Source of the DNA: Clostridium beijerinckii
Lineage (GTDB): Bacteria; Bacillota; Clostridia; Clostridiales; Clostridiaceae
Length of the DNA: 64,000 nucleotides
NCBI RefSeq assembly: GCF_018223745.1
Contig: NZ_CP073653.1
Span: forward strand, 487,001-551,000
Reading direction: 5' to 3'
Below are positions 1 to 7,565 of the stretch, piece after piece. Under the pieces are notes generated by a model, which saw only the letters and a program-made list of their open reading frames with translations, did not search any database and was not told where the DNA came from. Within the stretch, counting starts at the first letter, position 1. Each line of letters opens with the position of its first letter. Position numbers and translations under genes: made by a program.

Positions 1-908
1 TGAGTGACAAAGATATAATGAAGAGTTCAAAAATAACATTTCCGTCTAATGGTAAAGTTAAGCTATATCATAGGTCAGAAGATAGAGTTGAGGAAATAGA
101 TTTGGAAGAGTATGTAATGGGAGTAGTTGCGAGTGAAGTACCAGCTAATTTTGAGGAAGAAGCTTTGAAAGCTCAAGCTGTTGCAGCAAGAACATTTTAT
201 ATGAGTAAAAGAAATAACCCTAATAAAGAAGAAAAAGAGAAAGGAGCTGAAATTTGTGATACAACCCACTGCCAAGTATATATGAGTAAGGATGAGAGAA
301 TCTCTAAATGGAGTAAAAGTGAAGCTGAAAGTAATTGGGAGAAGATACAAAAGGCAGTTCTAGATACAAAAGGGCAAGTTCTTACTTATGACGGTTCAGT
401 GTTGGAATATCCTCAATTTTTTGCAACCAGCTCTGGAAAAACAGAAGATGCAAAAGATGTATTTTCTATGGATGTACCATATTTAAAATCAGAAGACAGT
501 AAGGGTGAAGAAATTGCACCTAAATATAAGACGAGCACACAAATTCCTATAAACGATTTTATAAATAAAATTAATTCTAAATATAAAGGTGTTAATGCTA
601 ATAAAAGTAATTTGTCATCACTAATTAAGATATTAAGTTTTACAGAAGCTGGAAGTGTAAAAGAAATAAAAATAGGCAATGAGATTGTTAAAGGAACTGA
701 ATTTAGGACATTGTTCAATTTGAATTCGACCAATTTCACATTAGACTTTCAACAAGATTCTGTAGAAGTTAACTGCAAGGGTTATGGCCACGGTGTAGGG
801 ATGAGCCAATGGGGGGCTAATGCGATGGCAAAGAGTGGATCGAAGTATGATGAAATTCTTAAACATTACTATAGCGGAGTCGAAATCCAAGAAATAAATT
901 ACAACTAA
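1..908 (+). CDS. spoIID: Stage II sporulation protein D (5' end outside window)
   Basis: SpoIID is the membrane-anchored lytic transglycosylase that, with SpoIIP and SpoIIM, degrades septal peptidoglycan during engulfment of the forespore. The visible protein carries the SpoIID/LytB domain: the conserved stretch around ASEVPANFEEEALKAQAVAA (about residues 38-57 from the internal ATG at 18) holds the glutamate known to be catalytic in the family, and the C-terminal GYGHGVGMSQWGA motif is present. The reading frame is open back to base 3, and no membrane anchor is seen after the ATG at 18, so the true start almost certainly lies before the window and the gene is cut by its edge. It is followed by spoIIQ and spoIIID, the usual sporulation neighbourhood. 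Confidence 0.93.
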   Translation, partial: SDKDIMKSSKITFPSNGKVKLYHRSEDRVEEIDLEEYVMGVVASEVPANFEEEALKAQAVAARTFYMSKRNNPNKEEKEKGAEICDTTHCQVYMSKDERISKWSKSEAESNWEKIQKAVLDTKGQVLTYDGSVLEYPQFFATSSGKTEDAKDVFSMDVPYLKSEDSKGEEIAPKYKTSTQIPINDFINKINSKYKGVNANKSNLSSLIKILSFTEAGSVKEIKIGNEIVKGTEFRTLFNLNSTNFTLDFQQDSVEVNCKGYGHGVGMSQWGANAMAKSGSKYDEILKHYYSGVEIQEINYN

Positions 909-980
909 GGAGAGAGTATTTACGTTAACTTAGACATAGGGTTGGCATAACTTCATATGAATAATTGAATAAATTTAAAG

Positions 981-1027
981 AGGATACTTGTTTATTTTTT
1001 TATAGCAAGTATCCTTTTCTATTTTTG
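981..1027 (+). terminator. Rho-independent terminator after spoIID
   Basis: Inverted repeat AGGATACTTG (981-990) and CAAGTATCCT (1006-1015) followed by a T-rich run. It sits 70 bases after the spoIID stop codon. Confidence 0.7.
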
Positions 1028-1300
1028 ACTATAAATTAGCATGGGGTATATCCTCCAATTAATTGAATTTTTGTATATGTATGTTTAAAAAAAGTGGAGA
1101 TGGACATAATTTAGAACATCACTACTTAAAACAGAAATTATAAAGTAGAACTTCTTAAATTAGGGCCTAAATCCCTGATGGATATATCTATTGTTTAATA
1201 ATTAAATTATATGTACTTTTTAACACTAGATATACACTTATAACAATAATTTTAAAATACCTTTAAATGTAAATAATACATGATAAAAAAGCAAATTTAT
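1028..1300. other. AT-rich spacer before spoIIQ
   Basis: No open frame with a ribosome-binding site, tRNA or strong hairpin was seen between the spoIID terminator and the candidate spoIIQ promoter. Confidence 0.4.
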
Positions 1301-1329
1301 GTATTATTTTTCATAAAAAGGGAACTATA
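1301..1329 (+). promoter_or_regulatory. Candidate forespore sigma-F/G-type promoter of spoIIQ
   Basis: GTATT (1301-1305), 14 bases, then GGGAACTATA (1320-1329). This resembles the clostridial/bacillar sigma-F pattern of a GYATA -35 box and a GGnnAnAHTR -10 box, with one mismatch in the -10. spoIIQ is a sigma-F gene in Bacillus. The predicted start site falls almost on the ribosome-binding site (1336-1341), which makes the leader unusually short, so this is tentative. Confidence 0.35.
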
Positions 1330-1348
1330 ACAATTGGAGGTGTTCATA

Positions 1349-2086
1349 TTGGACAAAAATTTAAAAGAAAAACTTAAAAACTTATTTAGGAAGGAGGGAT
1401 TTTATATCGCCTTATTCCTATGTCTCTGTATTGTAGTAACTGTTGGAACTATCTCTTATAAAATGCTCAACAGCAAAAACCAAGTTAATAAAACAGAAGA
1501 CGTAAATAAAGATCTAACAATGAATTCTGGAAATGAAGGAAATTCTAATAATTCAGTTCAAAATGCTGAAAGAGTAGAGAATGCTCAAAATAATAGTAAT
1601 AAAGACAATGCAGATAAAACAAAAATAGAAAAGGCTGCATCAGTATCTACAAATAATACGGTAACATTTGTAAATCCTATAGATGGAGTAGAAAGTAGAA
1701 AATATACTTATCCTGCGCCAGTTAAGATGGAAGAAGGAGTTTTCAGAACTATTAGAGGTATTAATCTACAATCAACAGTAGGATCAGAAGTAAAGGCAGC
1801 AGCAGATGGTGTTGTGGAAGTTGCAGAAAATACTGGTGTTGAAGAAGGGGTTGTAGTAGAAATTAAACATGCTAATGGCCTAAAGACAAGATACGGAAAT
1901 CTTGATGCAAACTTATCAGTAAAAAAAGGAGATAAGGTTAAAGCAAATCAAGTTATTGCAAAAGTAGGAGATAGCGCAAAGGTATTTAGTAAAGATGTAT
2001 TTGGTGAATTTTTAAATTTACAAGTAATTAATGCTAATGGAGAACAAGTTAATCCAGAAAAATATTTTAATTTAAAATCTAAATAA
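1349..2086 (+). CDS. spoIIQ: SpoIIQ-like forespore protein with degenerate LytM (M23) domain
   Basis: SpoIIQ is made in the forespore and pairs with mother-cell SpoIIIAH across the intermembrane space. The TTG at 1349 is chosen because GGAGGT (1336-1341) lies 7 bases upstream; an earlier in-frame TTG at 1334 overlaps that site. The protein has one N-terminal membrane segment (about residues 17-38), an Asn/Lys-rich linker and a LytM/M23 fold (about 120-235). The zinc ligands expected of active M23 enzymes are replaced: the HxxxD motif reads IRGIN (135-139) and the HLH of the C-terminal motif reads FLN (221-223). The domain is thus predicted to bind a partner rather than cut peptidoglycan. Position between spoIID and spoIIID supports SpoIIQ over a generic M23 protein. 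Confidence 0.85.
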   Translation: MDKNLKEKLKNLFRKEGFYIALFLCLCIVVTVGTISYKMLNSKNQVNKTEDVNKDLTMNSGNEGNSNNSVQNAERVENAQNNSNKDNADKTKIEKAASVSTNNTVTFVNPIDGVESRKYTYPAPVKMEEGVFRTIRGINLQSTVGSEVKAAADGVVEVAENTGVEEGVVVEIKHANGLKTRYGNLDANLSVKKGDKVKANQVIAKVGDSAKVFSKDVFGEFLNLQVINANGEQVNPEKYFNLKSK

Positions 2087-2104
2087 GATTTTATGAAAAT
2101 ATAT

Positions 2105-2143
2105 ATTAGTCATTTGTTTTTTTCATTAAAATAAATGACTAAT
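2105..2143 (+). terminator. Stem-loop after spoIIQ
   Basis: Perfect 11-base inverted repeat ATTAGTCATTT (2105-2115) / AAATGACTAAT (2133-2143). The loop is T-rich but no T run follows the 3' arm, so termination is uncertain. Confidence 0.4.
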
Positions 2144-2193
2144 AAATCAAAAAATAAATGATAATAAAATGATAAAATCAAGGAAGTGGTATT

Positions 2194-2448
2194 TTGAAAG
2201 ACTATATTGAAGAAAGAGTTTTAGATGTTGCAAGATATATCATAGATTCAAAAGCTACAATAAGAAAAACAGCTAAGGTTTTTGGTGTTAGCAAGAGCAC
2301 AATTCATAAAGATATGACAGAGAGATTGTTAAAAATTAACCCAGAAATTGCTCAAGAAACTCATTCTATTTTAGAATTAAATAAAGCTGAACGACATATT
2401 AGAGGTGGAAAAGCTACACAAATGAAGTATAAAATTATTGAATCTTAG
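2194..2448 (+). CDS. spoIIID: Sporulation transcriptional regulator SpoIIID
   Basis: An 84-residue DNA-binding regulator of the mother-cell line, which in Bacillus switches genes between the sigma-E and sigma-K phases. The length is typical of the family. The helix-turn-helix is visible at about residues 22-42 (ATIRKTAKVFGVSKSTIHKD), followed by the conserved basic C-terminal part with HIRGGKAT. Start is TTG at 2194 with AGGAAGTGG just upstream. spoIIID followed by mbl is the arrangement known in Bacillus subtilis, which supports both assignments. Confidence 0.95.
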   Translation: MKDYIEERVLDVARYIIDSKATIRKTAKVFGVSKSTIHKDMTERLLKINPEIAQETHSILELNKAERHIRGGKATQMKYKIIES

Positions 2449-2527
2449 TAGGATTAAGTCTATAATATATTATTAGTAGAATTATGTAAATATAGGTATT
2501 AATATGTATTATAGGAGTGAATAAAAA

Positions 2528-3562
2528 ATGTGCTTTTGGAGAACGGGGATAGACCTCGCAATTGACTTAGGAACGGCAACTGTACTAGTTTACGTAAAAG
2601 GTAAAGGGGTAATATTAAAAGAACCTTCTGTTGTAGCCATAAATAAAAATAATAATAAATTGTTGGCTATAGGGGAAGAAGCAAGAAAAATGATAGGAAG
2701 AACCCCAGGAAATATTGTTGCAGTAAGGCCATTAAGAGATGGAGTGATTTCTGATTACGATATAACACAAAAAATGCTAAAGGAATTTATAAAAAAAGCG
2801 TGCGGGAAAAGAAGTATAAGTGCACCTAAAGTAATTGTTTGTGTACCATCTCAAGCTACAGAAGTAGAAAAGAGAGCTGTTATTGATGCAGCTATGAATT
2901 CAGGAGCAAAAACGGTCCATTTAATTGAGGAGCCGCTAGCAGCAGCCATTGGAGCAGGATTAGATATTACTAAGCCGAATGGATGTATGGTAGTGGATAT
3001 TGGCGGAGGTACTTGTGATATCGCTGTTATCTCATTAGGTGGAGTGGTAGAAAGAGAGTCAATAAAAGTAGCGGGAGACAAGTTCGATGAAGCCATAATA
3101 AAATATGTACGTAATGAATATAAATTAATGATAGGTGAGAAAACAGCTGAAGATTTAAAAATAAATATTGGATCAGCATTTAAAAACTCTAGAAATCTAA
3201 CTTGTATGATGAAAGGTAGAAACCTCATTACAGGATTACCAGATGAAATAGAAATTACAACAGAAGAAATACGAAATGCAATAAAGGAACCTGTGGAAAT
3301 AATAGTTGATACTGTAAAAAAGGTATTAGAAAGAACACCGCCTGAATTAGCCTCGGATATAATAGAAAGAGGAATATTAATGACTGGTGGGGGGGCTTTA
3401 ATACATGGGTTAGATAAACTTATAGAGTTTAAGACTGGCGTAGTAGCAACTATAGCCGAGAACTCAGTTGAATGTGTTGCGAACGGTACAGGCAAAGTGC
3501 TTAATTATATAGATAAATTAGATAGTCAAGTTAATTCTCAGCAAATAGTTCTTATAGAATAG
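2528..3562 (+). CDS. mbl: MreB/Mbl family actin-like shape protein
   Basis: Bacterial actin homologue of 344 residues that guides the cell-wall elongation machinery at the membrane. The ATPase fold shows the phosphate-1 loop AIDLGTATVLVYVKGKG near residue 11, the second phosphate motif VVDIGGGTCDIAVIS near 157, and the adenosine-binding MTGGGALIHGL near 286. It lies 79 bases after spoIIID, the place of mbl in Bacillus, hence the symbol. By sequence alone MreB, Mbl and MreBH are hard to separate, and the short N-terminus beginning MCFWRTG is slightly unusual. A spore-phase role is possible from its position but not shown. Confidence 0.88.
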   Translation: MCFWRTGIDLAIDLGTATVLVYVKGKGVILKEPSVVAINKNNNKLLAIGEEARKMIGRTPGNIVAVRPLRDGVISDYDITQKMLKEFIKKACGKRSISAPKVIVCVPSQATEVEKRAVIDAAMNSGAKTVHLIEEPLAAAIGAGLDITKPNGCMVVDIGGGTCDIAVISLGGVVERESIKVAGDKFDEAIIKYVRNEYKLMIGEKTAEDLKINIGSAFKNSRNLTCMMKGRNLITGLPDEIEITTEEIRNAIKEPVEIIVDTVKKVLERTPPELASDIIERGILMTGGGALIHGLDKLIEFKTGVVATIAENSVECVANGTGKVLNYIDKLDSQVNSQQIVLIE

Positions 3563-3566
3563 CTTT

Positions 3567-3610
3567 ATAAATAGCAGTCATTAGTAATTTCACTATTGAC
3601 TGCTATTTAT
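3567..3610. terminator. Bidirectional terminator between mbl and yyaC
   Basis: Perfect 14-base inverted repeat ATAAATAGCAGTCA (3567-3580) / TGACTGCTATTTAT (3597-3610), placed between two convergent genes. Confidence 0.75.
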
Positions 3611-3629
3611 TTAGTTAAATATAAAATAC

Positions 3630-4166
3630 CTAAATTTTAGGATATTTCCAGTGACTTAAACTATAGGCATCAATAAATATTTTGGATATAATTTTAGCCA
3701 TATCCATAATGAATGAGAGTCTTATGCTTCGCGAAAAAAAGAATTCAGCATTATCACTAGAGTCCACAATGCCTATAACTGATGCAATTCCTACCTCGGG
3801 AAGTTCTTTTCCGACTCCTTTACCAGGATGTATTGCATAGTCCCTTATACGAATTTCACCAATATCATCTTCGTCACCTAAGCAGGCATCAACACCAATT
3901 ATTGATGCATTAGGGTGATTACTATATATTTCATTTAAGCGTTCATCTATGTTCAAAGCATGAATTGGAGAAGATAAAGTTCCATAAACAGGTAAAGGAA
4001 AAAAGTTTTCTGTGAGTATAGATCCAACTAGAGGACCTAAACAATCCCCAATACATTTGTCAGTACCAATACAAACTATTATGGTGTCTTTTGATATAAA
4101 TTTTTTAACTTCTAAAGCTAAATTATAATAAAATTTAGGATCAAGTTTAATATCTGGCTTGCTCAA
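3630..4166 (-). CDS. yyaC: Spore protease YyaC family protein (DUF1256)
   Basis: A 178-residue member of the YyaC family found in spore formers, related in fold to the germination protease GPR. Conserved features visible are VCIGTDKCIGDCLGPLVGS near residues 31-49, NIDERL, and SIIGVDACLGDEDDIGEI near 89-106, with the Asp-rich sites typical of the family. The start is a TTG (complement of 4164-4166) with AAGGAGGT about 9 bases upstream. It is convergent with mbl and divergent from the small protein at 4267. Its cellular substrate is not established. Confidence 0.85.
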   Translation of the reverse strand: MSKPDIKLDPKFYYNLALEVKKFISKDTIIVCIGTDKCIGDCLGPLVGSILTENFFPLPVYGTLSSPIHALNIDERLNEIYSNHPNASIIGVDACLGDEDDIGEIRIRDYAIHPGKGVGKELPEVGIASVIGIVDSSDNAEFFFSRSIRLSFIMDMAKIISKIFIDAYSLSHWKYPKI

Positions 4167-4266
4167 GGGACATATACCTCCTTTATAAAATATATATATG
4201 AGTAATTAACAGAAGATAGTATAAAAAAATGTTTTTTGGAAATTAATAGTAAATAAGGAGGTGCAT

Positions 4267-4671
4267 ATGAAAAAAGTTTTAATGTATTTGGTTTTAGTTC
4301 CTACAATAATAATAAACATGTATTTTCTGTTATATTGGCAACCGCAAGATGAAAATTCTGCAAAAGAAGTTGTTGTACAAGAAACTGTTTCGTATTCGAA
4401 GCCATTATATAAAATAAATAAAGAAAAAGCGTTAAGTCAATTATCTACAGATAATAAAAAGGAACTTGAAAAAATAATAAAAAAATTATCTGCATTTGAT
4501 ATAGGTAAAATAAAAGAATATTATGAAGATACGAATGATAATGAAAGCCTAATAGAAATATTTAAAATCTTAAAAAGGAGATTAACAACAGAAGATTATA
4601 AGAAAATTCAAGAAATATCATCTTCTTTTTTAGATATACAAGAGATTAACAAAAGAATAAAAAATAATTAG
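4267..4671 (+). CDS. Small membrane-anchored protein of unknown function
   Basis: 134 residues from the ATG at 4267, which follows AGGAGGTG at 4257-4263; an upstream in-frame GTG lies inside that site. One N-terminal membrane segment (about residues 3-22) is followed by a charged, Lys/Glu-rich, mostly helical outer part. I do not recognise a named family. Its place between yyaC and the tRNA cluster, in a block of sporulation genes, hints at a spore-phase role, but this is only context. Confidence 0.65.
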   Translation: MKKVLMYLVLVPTIIINMYFLLYWQPQDENSAKEVVVQETVSYSKPLYKINKEKALSQLSTDNKKELEKIIKKLSAFDIGKIKEYYEDTNDNESLIEIFKILKRRLTTEDYKKIQEISSSFLDIQEINKRIKNN

Positions 4672-4752
4672 GATTAACATATTAAATGAGAGCATATTGT
4701 AGAAATAGAGAGTAATATGAATTTAAATTATTTATATGGGTGTATATTGGAG

Positions 4753-4781
4753 TTGAAATAAAATCGCTTTACCGATATACT
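4753..4781 (+). promoter_or_regulatory. Sigma-A promoter of the tRNA cluster
   Basis: TTGAAA (4753-4758), 17-base spacer, TATACT (4776-4781), about 50 bases before the first tRNA. Confidence 0.6.
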
Positions 4782-4830
4782 AATCATTGTTGACCGGCAA
4801 ATGAGGCAACAAGGTATAAAAAATAAATAT

Positions 4831-4915
4831 GGAGGAATTCCCGAGTGGCCAAAGGGGGCAGACTGTAAATCTGTTACGTTTCGTTTCGATGGTTCGAATC
4901 CATCTTCCTCCACCA
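4831..4915 (+). tRNA. tRNA-Tyr (GTA), copy 1
   Basis: 85 bases including encoded CCA. Acceptor stem GGAGGAA pairs with TTCCTCC, the anticodon loop reads CTGTAAA with anticodon GTA, and a long variable arm makes it a class II tRNA. Apparent small frames across this region are shadows of the tRNA. Confidence 0.97.
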
Positions 4916-4924
4916 ATTTATAAT

Positions 4925-5000
4925 GGGCGCATAGCTCAGCTGGGAGAGCACCTGCCTTACAAGCAGGGGGTCACAGGTTCGAGCCCTGTTGTGCCCACCA
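4925..5000 (+). tRNA. tRNA-Val (TAC), copy 1
   Basis: 76 bases with encoded CCA. Acceptor stem starts GGGCGCA, anticodon stem CCTGC/GCAGG, loop CTTACAA with anticodon TAC. Confidence 0.97.
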
Positions 5001-5026
5001 TTATAAATTACTAATCTAATATATAT

Positions 5027-5101
5027 GCTGGCATGGCTCAACGGTAGAGCAGCTGACTTGTAATCAGCAGGTTGTAGGTTCGATTCCTATTGCCAGCTCC
5101 A
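5027..5101 (+). tRNA. tRNA-Thr (TGT), copy 1
   Basis: 75 bases with encoded CCA. Acceptor stem GCTGGCA/TGCCAGC, anticodon loop CTTGTAA with anticodon TGT. Confidence 0.97.
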
Positions 5102-5113
5102 ATAAAATAATAT

Positions 5114-5198
5114 GGAGGAATTCCCGAGTGGCCAAAGGGGGCAGACTGTAAATCTGTTACGTTTCGTTTCGATGGTTCGAATCCATCTTCCTCCACCA
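5114..5198 (+). tRNA. tRNA-Tyr (GTA), copy 2
   Basis: Reads identically to the copy at 4831, including the long variable arm and encoded CCA. Confidence 0.97.
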
Positions 5199-5207
5199 AT
5201 TTATAAT

Positions 5208-5283
5208 GGGCGCATAGCTCAGCTGGGAGAGCACCTGCCTTACAAGCAGGGGGTCACAGGTTCGAGCCCTGTTGTGCCCACCA
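5208..5283 (+). tRNA. tRNA-Val (TAC), copy 2
   Basis: Reads identically to the copy at 4925, with encoded CCA. Confidence 0.97.
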
Positions 5284-5313
5284 TTATAAAATTACTAAAT
5301 CTAATAATTATAT

Positions 5314-5388
5314 GCTGGCATGGCTCAACGGTAGAGCAGCTGACTTGTAATCAGCAGGTTGTAGGTTCGATTCCTATTGCCAGCTCCA
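5314..5388 (+). tRNA. tRNA-Thr (TGT), copy 2
   Basis: Reads identically to the copy at 5027. The spacer before it is 30 bases instead of 26. Confidence 0.97.
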
Positions 5389-5400
5389 ATAAAATAATAT

Positions 5401-5485
5401 GGAGGAATTCCCGAGTGGCCAAAGGGGGCAGACTGTAAATCTGTTACGTTTCGTTTCGATGGTTCGAATCCATCTTCCTCCACCA
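5401..5485 (+). tRNA. tRNA-Tyr (GTA), copy 3
   Basis: Third Tyr copy, identical to those at 4831 and 5114. It ends the cluster directly before the terminator. Confidence 0.97.
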
Positions 5486-5520
5486 AAAAGAATAAACTTA
5501 AGTTTATTCTTTTTTATTTT
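5486..5520 (+). terminator. Terminator of the tRNA cluster
   Basis: AATAAACTT (5491-5499) and AAGTTTATT (5500-5508) form a perfect palindrome extended by flanking A and T runs, followed by T-rich sequence right after the last tRNA. Confidence 0.75.
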
Positions 5521-5549
5521 TTATCTTATATAAAAATTGATTGATAATA

Positions 5550-5578
5550 TTGACTAATTATACAGCATATGATAAAAT
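5550..5578 (+). promoter_or_regulatory. Sigma-A promoter of the metK leader
   Basis: TTGACT (5550-5555), 17-base spacer, TAAAAT (5573-5578), placing the start just before the SAM riboswitch. Confidence 0.75.
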
Positions 5579-5602
5579 ACTTTTGAAAATTGAATTATGT
5601 TA

Positions 5603-5700
5603 CTCTTATCAAGAGAGGTGGAGGGAAAGGGCCCTGTGAAACCCGGCAACCTGTATTATATAAGGTGCCAATTCCTGTAGAGTTTTCTACAAGATAAGAA
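5603..5700 (+). promoter_or_regulatory. SAM riboswitch (S-box) aptamer
   Basis: The S-box core is plain: AGAGAGGTGGAGGGA near 5612, GGCCC, then GAAACCCGGCAACC near 5638-5652 and GGTGCCAATTCC near 5664-5675. The closing helix P1 is formed by CTCTTATC (5603-5610) and GATAAGAA (5693-5700). SAM binding stabilises P1 and so permits the downstream terminator. It controls metK. Confidence 0.96.
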
Positions 5701-5717
5701 AATGATTGCTAAATTGC

Positions 5718-5750
5718 GCTCTTCTTATCGAAGAGCTTTTTTATTTTTTT
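5718..5750 (+). terminator. SAM-controlled terminator of the metK leader
   Basis: GCTCTTC (5718-5724), loop TTATC, GAAGAGC (5730-5736), then a T run. The segment TTCTTATC (5722-5729) is the exact complement of the P1 3' strand GATAAGAA (5693-5700). This gives a ready antiterminator when SAM is absent: transcription stops when SAM is plentiful and continues when it is scarce. Confidence 0.9.
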
Positions 5751-5936
5751 AAGTTTGCGCATGCTTAAATTATAAAAGAAACAATTAATAAAATAGTTTG
5801 ACTATTATTTATTGTATTTAAATAAGGTAAAGTTTTTATAAACGATTATTATTCTATAAAGCTATGTATAGTTTTTAATAAAATAATTTTATTCGTGAAG
5901 ATAATTATAATATTTAAATCTAAGGAGAGAAAAGAT

Positions 5937-7112
5937 ATGAGAAGATTATTTACTTCAGAATCAGTTACAGAAGGACATCCTGATAAAATGTGTGACCAAA
6001 TTTCAGATGCTATACTAGACGCTATTCTATCTAAAGATCCAATGGCTAGAGTTGCTTGTGAAACTTGCACAACAACAGGTATGGTTATGGTAATGGGAGA
6101 GATAACAACAAATTGTTATGTTGACATTCCTAAGGTAGTTAGAGAAACAGTAAGAGAAATTGGATATGATAGAGCAAAATTTGGATTTGACTGTGATACA
6201 TGTTCAGTTCTTACATCGATAGATGAACAATCTGCAGATATAGCTATGGGAGTAGATGAAGCATTTGAGTCAAAAAAAGGTGAAAAAGATGAAGTTGAAG
6301 CAGTTGGTGCTGGAGACCAAGGAATGATGTTCGGTTTTGCAACTAATGAAACTGAAGATTTTATGCCGCTTCCAGTATATATGGCTCATAAATTATCAAG
6401 AAGACTTACAGAGGTAAGAAAGAATGGTACATTAAGTTACTTAAGACCAGATGGTAAAACTCAAGTAACAGTTGAATATGAAGATAATGTGCCAAAGAGA
6501 ATTGATACTATAGTTATATCAACACAACATGATGAGAAGGTTACTTTAGAGCAAATTCAGGAAGACCTTAAGAAGTTTGTTATAGAGGCTGTTGTACCAG
6601 CAGAATTATTGGACAGTGAGACAAGATATTTCATAAATCCAACTGGAAGATTCGTTGTTGGAGGACCTCAAGGGGATTCGGGATTAACAGGTAGAAAGAT
6701 AATAGTTGATACTTATGGTGGATATGGCAGACATGGCGGCGGAGCTTTCTCAGGTAAAGATCCAACTAAAGTTGATAGATCAGCTGCATATGCTGCAAGA
6801 TGGGTTGCTAAGAATTTAGTTGCAGCTGGTGCTGCAGATAAGCTAGAAATTCAATTAGCATATGCAATTGGTGTTGCAAAGCCAGTTTCAATTGAAGTTG
6901 AAACATTTGGAACAGGAAAAGTAGATGAAGATAAGATTGTTGAAGTAGTAGAGAAGGTATTTGATTTAAGACCAGGAGCTATAATCAGAGATCTTGACTT
7001 AAGAAGACCTATCTATAAGCAAACTGCTGCATATGGACATTTTGGAAGAAATGATCTTAACTTACCATGGGAACAACTAAATAAAGTAGATGAAATAAGA
7101 AAAAATCTATAG
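5937..7112 (+). CDS. metK: S-adenosylmethionine synthetase
   Basis: Makes S-adenosylmethionine from methionine and ATP in the cytoplasm. 391 residues from the ATG at 5937, which has AAGGAGAG 7-8 bases upstream; an earlier in-frame ATG at 5895 lacks such a site. Family hallmarks are present: [12 protein letters not shown] at the N-terminus, the ATP-binding [13 protein letters not shown] near residues 119-131, and the P-loop-like [19 protein letters not shown] near 260-280. It is a single-gene unit under the SAM riboswitch, i.e. repressed by its own product. Confidence 0.98.
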   Translation: MRRLFTSESVTEGHPDKMCDQISDAILDAILSKDPMARVACETCTTTGMVMVMGEITTNCYVDIPKVVRETVREIGYDRAKFGFDCDTCSVLTSIDEQSADIAMGVDEAFESKKGEKDEVEAVGAGDQGMMFGFATNETEDFMPLPVYMAHKLSRRLTEVRKNGTLSYLRPDGKTQVTVEYEDNVPKRIDTIVISTQHDEKVTLEQIQEDLKKFVIEAVVPAELLDSETRYFINPTGRFVVGGPQGDSGLTGRKIIVDTYGGYGRHGGGAFSGKDPTKVDRSAAYAARWVAKNLVAAGAADKLEIQLAYAIGVAKPVSIEVETFGTGKVDEDKIVEVVEKVFDLRPGAIIRDLDLRRPIYKQTAAYGHFGRNDLNLPWEQLNKVDEIRKNL

Positions 7113-7172
7113 CATAATTCTTAAGTGAATTTTTATTATCAATATATATAATAGAAGTTTTTGTAGAATGGT

Positions 7173-7206
7173 AAAAAGTCGTCTTAAATCTAGACGGCTT
7201 TTTATT
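7173..7206 (+). terminator. Terminator after metK
   Basis: AAAAAGTCGTCT (7173-7184) pairs with AGACGGCTTTTT (7192-7203), one G-T wobble, with T tract. Confidence 0.8.
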
Positions 7207-7565
7207 ATGGAGAAATTTATAATTATATATTTGAATAGTATATATATAGAAATTTAATAGATTGAGTGCTCAACTAAGATTAAAATTTATAACTTTAATT
7301 GCAAAACAGATAAGCATTTAAAAGCACTTAAAATCTGAGCACTTTAGAATTTATTAAATATTTATAGTTTTATTTTGTATACTCCATTTAAAAGTTATTT
7401 TATGTAGGGAAGAATAAGAAAAGATTATGAGTTATAAGTGATTAGTTTTAAATTGGTATAAATATTTATGATATAATTATAAGAAAAAATCAAAGTTAAA
7501 TTTGACGCTAAATTTTAATTTTAGAAAGTTTAAGGTAAATATATAAAGATTTGGAGAGATTCTAT
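7207..7565. other. AT-rich spacer before recD2 with a long-range inverted repeat
   Basis: No gene seen. AGTGCTCA (7265-7272) is complementary to TGAGCACT (7336-7343), and AGATT (7278-7282) to AATCT (7332-7336), so a structured segment of about 80 bases is possible. Function unknown. Confidence 0.35.

Larger units (their letters stand above)
4831..5485 (+). repeat. Tandem Tyr-Val-Thr tRNA unit, two copies plus a third Tyr
   Basis: The unit Tyr-Val-Thr with its spacers repeats with periods of 283 and 287 bases and ends in a partial third copy (Tyr only). Spacers also match, differing by a few added bases. This is a tandem duplication, either recent or kept uniform by recombination. Confidence 0.95.

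Noticed and set aside
2851..3495. Long antisense frame opposite mbl
   Set aside because: Shadow of the well-supported mbl frame; no ribosome-binding site or recognisable protein.
4728..5438. Several open frames of 60-108 codons across the tRNA cluster, on both strands
   Set aside because: They are translations of repeated tRNA genes and lack independent support; the tRNAs explain the sequence.
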